Assembly (NCBI GenBank): GCA_002841865.1
Contig: PHBD01000011.1
Location: 157,773 to 221,772 of the forward strand
Origin: Deltaproteobacteria bacterium HGW-Deltaproteobacteria-19
GTDB taxonomy: Bacteria > Desulfobacterota > Syntrophia > Syntrophales > PHBD01
DNA: 64,000 nt
Direction of reading: 5' to 3'
Part shown: one piece after another, positions 45,085 to 53,365 of the stretch
Numbering within the stretch: the first letter of the stretch is position 1
Layout: each line of letters starts with the position of its first letter
Position numbers and translations under genes: made by a program
Notes under the pieces: model-generated
What the model was told of the DNA's origin: nothing
Database searches by the model: none
The model's input: the letters and a program-made list of their open reading frames with translations, nothing else

Positions 45085-48000
45085 CACGCCTCCTCGCTTT
45101 CCAGCAGGGGATTGAAAACCGCAAGCGCCGTCGGCCCGAAGGCATCGACCTTCAAGGGAGACTCCCGGCGGAAGCAGATGCAGTACCAGGGGTCGTCTTT
45201 CTCGGGATACTTGAAGGCCTCCCATTTGCCGGCGGCGGCGGAGAGGGCTGCCGCATGGTCCCCGCCTTTCCCGCGGCGGACCGTGTACTCCAGGGACGAT
45301 TCGGGGAAAAAGGGCAGGGGCCTCATGAGGCCCTGCCAGTACAGGGCCAGGAGTGTTTCGAGCGCCGCCTCCGGATCCGCCGGGGTGCTGTAGATCCGGG
45401 TCTTCCCGTCCCGGCCGACCAGGACGGATCGCCAGTCGGTGCAGCCCGCCGCGTGACTCGCCAGGTGGACAATCCAGGCCCGCAGGCGGTCCCGGGCCTT
45501 AATCTTCGCGGGCCGGAAAGACACGGGTCCGCCGGCAAAGACATTTCCGATCCGGCCGGTCAGGCGGAATTCCCCGATGATCAGATCCAGGTCCAGCGGC
45601 TCAACCGGACCCCCTTCCGTGTGGGGTCGCACGGCGGCCAGGAGAGATGTCGCCTCGCTCCACAGATCGTCGAACCGGCAGAGGCCGGGGGATCCGTGAA
45701 GCAGGAGCCCGGCGGCCCTGAGAGCTCCCCGCGCATGGATCGGATCCGTACCCGCCTGCACGGCTCCGATCAGGTACTGCAGGGCGTCGTAGCGCTCCAG
45801 GCTGTTCAGGGCGAAGGGCTCTGCGTCCTCCAGGGGTTCTTCTTCCCTCACCAGCCGGAGTCCCAGACGCCGGGACAGGAGAAACCGTGCCGGGTTGGCG
45901 AAGAAGGCCGCGAGCGCGGCGATGTCCACCGCCCTCCATTCCAACTCCGGCTCCGGCAGGTCCGCAGGCAGGAAGTCCTGTGACGGTGTGCGCTCCCCGG
46001 CGGCTCGGAGGGCGGCGGCGCCGTTTTCCGGGGAATAGCTCACGAGCCTCTCGTCGCCTTTGAAATACCCGGGGCTGAAGGCTTGGAGGGGATGGCGGGT
46101 CACCAGCCGATCCCTGATCCTCCGGCCTTCCTGGTCCGTGAACCCGGATTCCGCCGTGTCGAGAATCTCGCTCACCAGGACCGAGGAAGGACGGACGGCG
46201 TTGTCCCGGATCCCCTGGCCCGTGTAGCTGATGTAGAGCTTCTCCCGGGCCGACAGGAGGGATTCGAGGAAAAGGTAGCGGTCGTCCTGCCGGCGGGAGC
46301 GGTCACCCCGTCGCGGATTCTTTGCCATCAGGTCGAACCCCAGGGGGGTCGAGACCCGAGGGTAGGCGCCGTCGTTCATGCCCAGGAGGCAGATGACCCG
46401 GAAGGGAATGCTCCGCATGGGGAGCATGGCGCAGAAGGTGACCCCGCCGGCGAGAAAGCCGAATCCGAATCCCTTTCCTCCCAGGCGCTCCCGGAGGTGG
46501 TCGCGGACCACGGCCAGACCGACGGGATCGGCGAACCCCGCCGCATCGGCCAGGTCTTCCAGCTCGGTGATCGTTCGGTACAGCGTCTCGATCTCTCCCA
46601 GGGGATCCTCTTCGCGGGAGAGAAAGGCGTCCAGCGTCTCCGCGAGGAAGCGGGACCATTCCGCCGGGGGACGGGGGCGATCGAGATCCGCGGCGACGCG
46701 GAAGAGGGCGTCGGTGAAGCCGAGGAGCCTTGCCAGGATCTCCGCCTCCCCTCCCTCGATGCGGTCGTAGGGCACGATGCCATGGAACGGGGCGTCGTCG
46801 TCCCGGGCCGTCAGGGCGTACCCCAGGAGCATCCGGTCGAGGCCCGCCCGCCAGGTATTTTCGGCAATCTCCGGCAGCCCCAGGGCGACCCGGTGGGCGG
46901 CGTCCTTGCCCCAGCGGATGCCGGACTCGCGGATCCAGACGGCGACGTGTTCCAGGTCCTCTTCGGAAAGGCCGAAGCGGGACCGGACCGGGGCCGCCTC
47001 CAGGAGGTCAAGGACGTCCGGCGCGCCGAGGCGGCTCTCCGCCAGGTCCAGGAGGCGGAAGAAGGCCTCCGCCGCGGGGCTGTCCTGGGGAAGGCTGCGG
47101 TCGGCGATGCTGAAGGGGATGCGTCGGGGATCGTCCGGCCGCAGCGAGAAGACCGCCTGGACGTAGGGCGCGTAGAGACCGAGATCGGGCGTCATGACCA
47201 GGATGTCCCGCGGCATGAGCCCCGGGATCTCCTCGAAGAGGGCGAGCAGGCGGTCCTGGAGGACCTCCACCTCCCGCATGGGGCTGTGGCAGGAGACGAT
47301 CTCGACGGAGCGGTCGCCGGGTCGAAGGATGGTCCGCTCCCCCTCCTTCCCCCGCTCCCGGAGGTTCAGGATGTCAGACTGCAGTGCCGCAAGCAGGGTC
47401 TCTTCGCCCGGGTCCTCCCAGGCCTCGTCCTTCGGCGTCTCCCGGGTTTCGAGGAGGTCGAAGAAGTCCCGGCCGAGGGTCCCCAGGGAGGCCAGGAGGG
47501 GATTGCCCTCCTCCAGGTGGAGCTCCGTTCCGTCCCCGCCGTCGCGGGCGAGCCGGCGTCCCGGGACGATGTCGCCCCAGTATTCCCGGCAGGGGTTCAT
47601 GACGAAGAGGTGGACGTCCGCATGGGCCGAGAGCGTCGCCAGGACCTCCACGTGAAACGGCGGGAGGGCCGAGATGCCGAAGACCGAGACCCGCGGGGGC
47701 AGGCCGGCCGGCCGGAAAGCGGGGTTCGCCAGGGCCTTCCGGAACGCCGTGAACATCGCCGCCCGGTGGTTCGAGCCTTTCCTCGCCGCCAGTTCCCGCC
47801 AGAGGACGGCCTGCCATTGATCGTCGTCCCCTTTCTCCCAGCGGCGGATCCAGTCGGGCCGGAAGAGGAGGTAGAGGTCGAAGAGATCGGCGATGCGGCC
47901 CGAGAGCTGGTAGAGCCGGAGATCCCGCTCCGCCTCAACCAGGTAGCCCCGGAGGTCCCCGAAGCCCGGCTGGTCGAGGCAGGCCGGCAGAAGCCCCATG

Positions 48001-48302
48001 ATCTCCCAGGCCAGGACGGCCGGGTCGAAGGGAGAGCTGTCCGGTTTGCCCCCGCCGGCGGCGTCTCCGAGAACCGCCCGGAAGGCCTTCTGGACGAAGT
48101 GGTTCGGGAAGGGGAAGCGAAGGTTGGCCGCCACCCCGTGGCGCTTCGCCAGCTCCAGGGAGACCCACCGCTCCATGCCCCGGCTCTGGACCAGGATCAC
48201 CTCCGCCTGGAACGGATCCGCCGGCGGGGCGTCCAGCGCCTCCGCCAGCCGGTCCGCCAGGATCTCCAGGCGATTGCTCGTGTGCAGGATCAGGCCGGGC
48301 AT
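45084..48302 (-). CDS. recC: Exodeoxyribonuclease V, gamma subunit (RecC)
   Basis: 1072-residue subunit that in E. coli splits the DNA strands and scans for Chi. The start LILHTSNRLEILADRLAEAL and the segments VQSRGMERWVSLELA, LRFPFPNHFV and LLGMNDGAYPR are family hallmarks. It is the first gene of recC-recB-recD. An AAGGATT stretch lies about nine bases before ATG 48302. The defence island begins 94 bases upstream on the same strand. Because the scanning pocket varies between lineages, the Chi sequence here cannot be predicted. Confidence 0.95.
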   Translation of the reverse strand: MPGLILHTSNRLEILADRLAEALDAPPADPFQAEVILVQSRGMERWVSLELAKRHGVAANLRFPFPNHFVQKAFRAVLGDAAGGGKPDSSPFDPAVLAWEIMGLLPACLDQPGFGDLRGYLVEAERDLRLYQLSGRIADLFDLYLLFRPDWIRRWEKGDDDQWQAVLWRELAARKGSNHRAAMFTAFRKALANPAFRPAGLPPRVSVFGISALPPFHVEVLATLSAHADVHLFVMNPCREYWGDIVPGRRLARDGGDGTELHLEEGNPLLASLGTLGRDFFDLLETRETPKDEAWEDPGEETLLAALQSDILNLRERGKEGERTILRPGDRSVEIVSCHSPMREVEVLQDRLLALFEEIPGLMPRDILVMTPDLGLYAPYVQAVFSLRPDDPRRIPFSIADRSLPQDSPAAEAFFRLLDLAESRLGAPDVLDLLEAAPVRSRFGLSEEDLEHVAVWIRESGIRWGKDAAHRVALGLPEIAENTWRAGLDRMLLGYALTARDDDAPFHGIVPYDRIEGGEAEILARLLGFTDALFRVAADLDRPRPPAEWSRFLAETLDAFLSREEDPLGEIETLYRTITELEDLADAAGFADPVGLAVVRDHLRERLGGKGFGFGFLAGGVTFCAMLPMRSIPFRVICLLGMNDGAYPRVSTPLGFDLMAKNPRRGDRSRRQDDRYLFLESLLSAREKLYISYTGQGIRDNAVRPSSVLVSEILDTAESGFTDQEGRRIRDRLVTRHPLQAFSPGYFKGDERLVSYSPENGAAALRAAGERTPSQDFLPADLPEPELEWRAVDIAALAAFFANPARFLLSRRLGLRLVREEEPLEDAEPFALNSLERYDALQYLIGAVQAGTDPIHARGALRAAGLLLHGSPGLCRFDDLWSEATSLLAAVRPHTEGGPVEPLDLDLIIGEFRLTGRIGNVFAGGPVSFRPAKIKARDRLRAWIVHLASHAAGCTDWRSVLVGRDGKTRIYSTPADPEAALETLLALYWQGLMRPLPFFPESSLEYTVRRGKGGDHAAALSAAAGKWEAFKYPEKDDPWYCICFRRESPLKVDAFGPTALAVFNPLLESEEA

Positions 48303-48396
48303 GGGAAGAAAGAATCCTTCACGGCAAGTCTCTTATCTTGTTCTGAAATCGTCATCTTCGTTGTTGGAAAAGGATCATGACTGGTTGAAGTCATTT

Positions 48397-49035
48397 TCAA
48401 ACTGCCGGATGACTTGCATCTTCCTGTCGGGCGACGCGCCGCATGATGGCTGCGATCCAGGCAGGGGCGTAGCGGACATCTCTCAGGAGTTGCTTCTTGT
48501 CATCCGCAGACAGCCGCTTCTGCAGCACAGACACGGTTTCGTCCGTCACATGCCTCTGTCCCAGATGACGCAGGGCCTGAATGACCAGTCCGCTTACCCT
48601 TCCGGCTGTGGCCATGGATCGGGGTGTCGTGTGTTTCAGCAGGATCGTCGTCTTGCCGATCTGCACTTTCCGCGCGGGACCGTCTGTCAGGAAGACGATC
48701 TTCATCGGCACTTGATCGGAAAGCCCAAGCAGATTGGCTGCATAGCCTCCCGAGGGCTGAAGGACGATGTTGTCCCGTCCCTTGAGTGCTTTGACGATGG
48801 CGTCCAATGTAGGGAAAAGAAGACCGAGATCCGGATCCTGGCGCGGGTAGTCGTACAGGCCCCGGGCCAGGCGCCTCAGCGTCCCTTTTTTCACGAGCCG
48901 GTGAAGCGCCAGATCCACCGCCTGTCTGCTACCCAGGTCCAGAAAATCACCTTGGGTGACAACGCAACCCTTCCCGCGCCCATATATTCGACTAAGTATT
49001 TTAGAATCAATGCTTTGCATCATCATTCCATGCAA
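48397..49035 (-). CDS. AbiEi/DUF6088-like type IV antitoxin, toxin not adjacent
   Basis: 212 residues. The N-terminal winged helix (KILSRIYGRGKGCVVTQGDFLDLGS, then VDLALHRLVKKGTLRRLARGLYDYPR) and the following domain (LQPSGGYAANLLGLS, FLTDGPARKVQIGKTTI) match AbiEi-type antitoxin/repressors. The true start may be one of several ATGs at 49035-49020; those nearest 49020 have GGA upstream. In AbiE systems this protein represses its promoter and counters a nucleotidyltransferase, AbiEii, encoded next. Here recC follows and no nucleotidyltransferase is seen. A long inverted repeat lies just upstream. Confidence 0.78.
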   Translation of the reverse strand: MHGMMMQSIDSKILSRIYGRGKGCVVTQGDFLDLGSRQAVDLALHRLVKKGTLRRLARGLYDYPRQDPDLGLLFPTLDAIVKALKGRDNIVLQPSGGYAANLLGLSDQVPMKIVFLTDGPARKVQIGKTTILLKHTTPRSMATAGRVSGLVIQALRHLGQRHVTDETVSVLQKRLSADDKKQLLRDVRYAPAWIAAIMRRVARQEDASHPAV

Positions 49036-49037
49036 AT

Positions 49038-49073
49038 TTTTGTAAGGAAAAATAGCCTATATTTCTTACAAAA
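49038..49073. promoter_or_regulatory. Inverted-repeat operator of the AbiEi-like gene
   Basis: TTTTGTAAG (49038-49046) and CTTACAAAA (49065-49073) are a perfect nine-base inverted repeat with 18 bases between, arms about 27 bases apart. It lies directly before the gene, across its likely promoter. Published AbiEi proteins bind inverted repeats in their own promoter. Confidence 0.7.
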
Positions 49074-49116
49074 GCAACAACGAATGGGGTGTGTTTGTGT
49101 AAGATCCAGTGCGGGT

Positions 49117-49338
49117 TCAACCCTTAGGGGGCAGGGTTGTTTGGGAATTGAATTCCAGATTGATTCGCTTCTTGTCCATGGCAATACTCTGTGCATGGGT
49201 GAAGACGATGTCTCCGCAACCCGGGCATTTTTCACACTCCAGATCCTGAAGAATCTGCAATGTGCCGTTAATCATGGCCTCCTTTGAGACCAACGACGTC
49301 TGATATTCATGTTTGAAGCAATTTGTACAATGCATCAT
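49117..49338 (-). CDS. YgiT/MqsA-type zinc-finger protein, short
   Basis: 73 residues. CTNC near residue 4 and CEKC-PGCGD near 35-42 give two cysteine pairs of the YgiT-type zinc finger found in MqsA antitoxins, with the intervening beta pattern INGTLQILQDLECEKCPGC. MqsA also has a C-terminal helix-turn-helix; here the frame ends soon after the finger, so either it is a short single-domain form or the rest was lost. No MqsR-like toxin is visible on either side. GGAA precedes the double ATG at 49338, and a short inverted repeat lies just upstream. Confidence 0.68.
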   Translation of the reverse strand: MMHCTNCFKHEYQTSLVSKEAMINGTLQILQDLECEKCPGCGDIVFTHAQSIAMDKKRINLEFNSQTTLPPKG

Positions 49339-49345
49339 TGATTCC

Positions 49346-49362
49346 TATAGTTTTTCACTATA
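49346..49362. promoter_or_regulatory. Inverted repeat upstream of the zinc-finger gene, possible operator
   Basis: TATAGT (49346-49351) and ACTATA (49357-49362) with five bases between, eight bases before the start codon. Position suggests autoregulation. Confidence 0.45.
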
Positions 49363-49409
49363 AACGGACGTGAGATGTTACGTCACGACAAATAGAATCC
49401 GTCCTTTAA

Positions 49410-50162
49410 TTAAAGACTTTCGTAATCGGAAATTACAATACCCGGGTCCGAAATTCGCTTTACTGCCAAGTGTAATACTCGGAAAGCTGATGGGCTACTT
49501 ATCCCACCCTCGATTATTTGTTCTTCTACGGCCGCAAATACGATAAATGCGCGCTCATTAAGCAACTTGATTTCGTTGTCTATGAATTTTGCTGTTTGGA
49601 TGCGCGCCAACGGCTCAAAGTCCATAAGTACATCGATGCAATCGGAGACATTTTGTATAAAGCCCCCGACAAGATCTGTTTCTTCATCATTTAAATCGTC
49701 ATCGTAATCTTGATATGAGGCGTGGCAACCCATAGCCAAATTTACCAATTCTTTACCAGACCTGATAATAGGTAACTTTTGGGGGATTTTATCCTTTATT
49801 CTCTTAATGCGAACCGGCTGCATATCGGGTTGGTCTTTTAGTTTCTCCTCCACCCATTTTTCATGGCTTGCTTTTATTCCTTTTAATAAATCCGCACTAT
49901 ATGTTTCCGCTTGGTCATCAACCATCTTGTGATGAATACGGCAAAGAAGAATCAAATTGGATAGATTATCAATTTCACTCTGAGGCAAGTTCGGATCATA
50001 CCTTGGTCCGTGATGGGCGCCTGAGTGAATATGACATTCATCACCGATAACAGACTCTAAATCTAGGGCGGTTGGATCAAGTACTAACTGATGCCTGCAT
50101 ATTGCACATCGGTTTCCGGACTTCGCCCAAAGTATCTTTCGATTCTTATCCGATATTGGCAT
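49410..50162 (-). CDS. HNH endonuclease-domain protein
   Basis: 250 residues. An HNH fold is at about residues 12-85: CAIC (C19, C22), DECHIHSGAHHGPR, NLSNLILLCRIHHKMVDD. The paired cysteines bind zinc and the histidines form the ββα-metal nuclease site. The remainder (about 100-250) is helical and acidic with no domain I know. The DNA is clearly AT-richer than the core genome. It stands between an unknown gene and a zinc-finger gene in a row of defence-type genes on one strand. A role as a restriction or abortive-infection nuclease is an inference. Confidence 0.75.
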   Translation of the reverse strand: MPISDKNRKILWAKSGNRCAICRHQLVLDPTALDLESVIGDECHIHSGAHHGPRYDPNLPQSEIDNLSNLILLCRIHHKMVDDQAETYSADLLKGIKASHEKWVEEKLKDQPDMQPVRIKRIKDKIPQKLPIIRSGKELVNLAMGCHASYQDYDDDLNDEETDLVGGFIQNVSDCIDVLMDFEPLARIQTAKFIDNEIKLLNERAFIVFAAVEEQIIEGGISSPSAFRVLHLAVKRISDPGIVISDYESL

Positions 50163-50242
50163 ATGAACTTTCGACTTGTATGTAATTTATTACTACAACA
50201 TCAGTTCCACTTAGTTTTTTTGAAGTTTTCGATTATGTCCGA

Positions 50243-51109
50243 TCATCCCGCTGTTTCTCGTGATGCTATTCGTGCATATTCAGCCATCAAGTAAGTTACA
50301 TACGACAGAATGAGATTACAAAAGAGTCGCCCTTCTTCATCAGATATGGCTGTTCCACTTTTTAGGTCAAGGCCATGTCTGACACCGCCACCAGTCGGTG
50401 ATGAAAGGTAGCCATGTAATTGAGTGCACCATTCAATGACTCTTTCAAGGGTGGTGCCGCGGGAAGCGATCTTTAATTCTTTAGCAATATTATTGAAATA
50501 TCGACCTTGAATTGTTCCTGTTGTGAGAATCGCTCCATGAAATGTTGTCGCAATAGATTCCAAAATCCAGAGCATTTCCTGCACAGCTTCTCTCGGACGA
50601 TTTTGACCCAAGAGTTCCTCGGCTCGCTGTAGCGATTTTCGTACTATAACCGATGCGCGTTCTTCAAGGGTTGGAGGGGGAATTGGATGCGGAACACGAG
50701 CATTGGATTCGAGACGTACCAAATGTGGGGGAATGATTTTTAGAAGAACGTTATGTTCATTTAGGATTTCATTCATCAAGTCGATATTGGGGAGTTCATA
50801 TTTATTATAGGCACTAAGTGCCTCACAGGCATCGTGGAATGCCACCACAAACAACTCAGGGCTCTTCGCTGCTTCAGCCATATAGGCCATTAAATCTGTG
50901 TAAGCCCAGCTCTCGCTTGAGCTCCAGTAATGAGCTGCACCAATTACACCACAGAAGTAACCCTTGAAATGTTCTAGAAGAAATCGGCGGTCACCCTGTG
51001 CTGCAATTTTCCCAATCAATTCTTCGAATTCAGAGATTACAGCTTGTGAAAGGCCTTCTCCTGTTCGACGGCGTTCAAAACGAGACCCCTGAGGAAGTTG
51101 AAGAGGCAT
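50243..51109 (-). CDS. Unknown protein in defence island (possible abortive-infection type)
   Basis: 288 residues, not firmly recognised. The sequence is mostly helical. A central part (VIVRKSLQRAEELLGQNRP, then QEMLWILESIATTF) and the C-terminus (GGGVRHGLDLKSG then ILSYVTYLMAEYARI) loosely recall abortive-infection C-terminal and HEPN-like domains. The RHG motif may be functional. ATG 51109 follows AAAGGTGAGGGA. It lies between the HNH gene (80 bases) and hsdS (251 bases) on the same strand. AT-rich codon use supports transfer together with its neighbours. No catalytic claim is made. Confidence 0.5.
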   Translation of the reverse strand: MPLQLPQGSRFERRRTGEGLSQAVISEFEELIGKIAAQGDRRFLLEHFKGYFCGVIGAAHYWSSSESWAYTDLMAYMAEAAKSPELFVVAFHDACEALSAYNKYELPNIDLMNEILNEHNVLLKIIPPHLVRLESNARVPHPIPPPTLEERASVIVRKSLQRAEELLGQNRPREAVQEMLWILESIATTFHGAILTTGTIQGRYFNNIAKELKIASRGTTLERVIEWCTQLHGYLSSPTGGGVRHGLDLKSGTAISDEEGRLFCNLILSYVTYLMAEYARIASRETAG

Positions 51110-51360
51110 TCCCTCACCTTTCTGCTCGCCCGTATATTAATTCAGTTAATGTCTTCTGGAGACTGTGGGACGGTCTATCTTATTGCAAAAGCTAGTTCTT
51201 CTTTCTCATAGCATAGTGAATCATCTACTTAAAGTGGTTCAAGCATATCATCGCCATTTTCGAAAAAGTCAATCTGACAGGCCACTTTTTTATAGTGATA
51301 TAGTCTATCATCGAGCATTGTCAGTCTTGGAAATGTGTTCGTTCAAAGAAACCTTGTGAG

Positions 51361-53004
51361 TCAATGTAAGGCTTCTAGTAAAGTTGCCTCAAGAAACTGG
51401 CCCTGGGTTTTTGACTTTGCTTCAAGACCAGCCACCAATTCATCGCAGATGGACATCAGTTTATCAACTTTTTCAACAATCCGTTTTAGTTCAGCAAGAG
51501 GTGGAAGAGGAATAAGCAATTCGTTCAGAATTCCTAGATTGATATTTTTTTGAGCCGTTGCCGGTGCAAAGTCAAGCAATCTACTCTTTACGGTCCGGAT
51601 AAAGTATTCAAAATAACGAGCGTTCGGGAAAGGTGATGCAGGTATAAAGCCCACCACGCTATCAGGAAAACAGGCGTCAAATTCGAGAATGCCACTGTCA
51701 GCAATATTTGCCGCAATTGTTATGCATAAAGTACCTTTCGGCCATTTCTTGCTCTGTTCGAGACCTGCTTCATTGTATCTGCTTGTAAAACTTGCAATAA
51801 CACCGTTGGAGCGGGCCACGTCGCCTGTTTGAATAAACCTATGTGTCCCGCCTTCAAATAGTGATGGGTCATTTCTTGGGCGATGCTTTGACCTCCCTCT
51901 TCCAAAAATTCCTAGGCTGGAGAATCTTTCCCAAGCCCAACCGGGCGGTAGCGTAAAGGGGGCAGACGTTTCATCGACTGAGGGTAAAAGATCTATTATC
52001 TGGTGTTCCATTTTGTTCTGAACATCTGTAATTAACCGCGATACAGGCTCATCGTTCGGATCCTGTGGAACGAGCTTTCCACGGACTGCGAGGTTAAGGA
52101 TTGTCTGACGAAGTTGCTGGATATGTTCGGGGTGTGTTGTGAGGCGTGGGAGGTGGTTGAAATAAAAACGGGCGCTTTCTTCAAAAGATGGATGGGGGCC
52201 GGGTTCCTGACTTGTTTCACCGTTGTTGATGCCATGAAGGGTTGCAGCCACCAGCCGGTCGCGCCGCTTCTCCCGTTTTGTCTGTGCCGCCTCCAACTCG
52301 TCGCAGAGCGCCATCAGTTCATCCACCTTTGCCACGATGCGGTGCTGCTCGGCGAGTGGGGGGAGGGGTAACGGAAAAGAAACCAATTGCTTCTTGTTGA
52401 TTGCAATAAAAGTTGTTCCAAAGCCCATATCAGCGATTTTTTTTTCAAAACCTTTGAGCCAATAAAGAAGCAATTCAAGGTTAATAACTGTGTAAGGACG
52501 TATTGCTGCAAGACCTCGCCCAATACAACAGTCTTCAGAAGTTACATTCGTTGGTCCGACAGGTGCGCGTATAGATATTAAAATATCATTCTGTTTAGCA
52601 ATCTTGGTTGGTTGGCTGCACCAAAACCGTGGTGTTGGATTCCGATGCCCAAAATCTGCTTTGCCTTGATAGAATGGCATCCCTTCACCTGACTGATTGT
52701 AATGCTCCGATGGAGGAGATTGACCCATTTCAACAGATGCGATTCTACCTAAACGTGCCCATACCCATGTACTTGAAATTTTGAATGGTGGAGTGTCGTC
52801 TTTAGAGAAAAGAGATATGAAGTCAATCTCTCCTTTATCCTTTTTATAATTTTTCAATTGTTCCACCGCAGATTCGTCTTCACTATTCTGCTCCACGAGC
52901 CTTCCCCTCACGGCAAGATCCAGAATGAAGCGCCGTAGACGGGGAATGGCGTCGGGGGCTGTCGCGATCCGGTCGAAGTGTTTCAGAAGGTGTTCCGGGG
53001 TCAT
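51361..53004 (-). CDS. hsdS: Type I restriction-modification specificity subunit (HsdS)
   Basis: 547 residues with two target-recognition domains. The conserved helical regions repeat: RLRRFILDLAVRGRLV near the start and LRQTILNLAVRGKLVPQD in the middle; LPLPPLAEQHRIVAKVDELM and IPLPPLAELKRIVEKVDKLM end each half. The two recognition domains are different, implying a bipartite DNA target that cannot be read from sequence. ATG 53004 with AGAAGG upstream gives the family start MTPEHLLKHFDRIA; the frame stays open 94 codons further up but without family likeness. The gene is AT-richer than hsdM. Confidence 0.93.
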   Translation of the reverse strand: MTPEHLLKHFDRIATAPDAIPRLRRFILDLAVRGRLVEQNSEDESAVEQLKNYKKDKGEIDFISLFSKDDTPPFKISSTWVWARLGRIASVEMGQSPPSEHYNQSGEGMPFYQGKADFGHRNPTPRFWCSQPTKIAKQNDILISIRAPVGPTNVTSEDCCIGRGLAAIRPYTVINLELLLYWLKGFEKKIADMGFGTTFIAINKKQLVSFPLPLPPLAEQHRIVAKVDELMALCDELEAAQTKREKRRDRLVAATLHGINNGETSQEPGPHPSFEESARFYFNHLPRLTTHPEHIQQLRQTILNLAVRGKLVPQDPNDEPVSRLITDVQNKMEHQIIDLLPSVDETSAPFTLPPGWAWERFSSLGIFGRGRSKHRPRNDPSLFEGGTHRFIQTGDVARSNGVIASFTSRYNEAGLEQSKKWPKGTLCITIAANIADSGILEFDACFPDSVVGFIPASPFPNARYFEYFIRTVKSRLLDFAPATAQKNINLGILNELLIPLPPLAELKRIVEKVDKLMSICDELVAGLEAKSKTQGQFLEATLLEALH

Positions 53005-53365
53005 GGCATAACCTTCTGCTGAACGATATATTGCCAGAGTGATCGGATCTGCCGTCTGCAGGGAATGTCTACGTGGGAGATCCGTTGTAGCTTCCTGGTT
53101 TCGATATTGTGCAAAAGTCGTTGGGGTCTGTGGTTCTTCGGTTTGATGCTCAGGGGGATATGAGTCAGCATGGTGAGAGAGTGGCAGGGGCTGATCTTCC
53201 TGCTCCCTAAAAGAGTACCCCGCCAATTTGAGCATCGTTGAGAGGCTTGGCGGGTATTGTTGTGTAAACCCTGCCGTATCCCGCACGGTTGTGTCAAGCG
53301 CAAATCAAGGAGTTGCGGGTAGATACAATTGGTTTTGTCGTGAATGCGAAGGCGCTCGGACGGAT
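53005..53365. other. 361-base gap between hsdM and hsdS
   Basis: HsdM and HsdS genes usually overlap or touch. Here the hsdS frame is open through most of the gap (to 53286) and would encode a Gln/Pro-rich, low-complexity 94-residue stretch with no domain or ribosome site. It may be a leftover of a removed or degraded gene, or an unusual leader. Confidence 0.5.

Noticed and set aside
46083..48380. A 765-codon plus-strand frame
   Set aside because: Antisense to recC; composition of a shadow frame.
49023..49235. A 70-codon minus-strand frame after the zinc-finger gene
   Set aside because: It overlaps the zinc-finger gene and the AbiEi operator, and its translation shows no HTH that would complete an MqsA protein.
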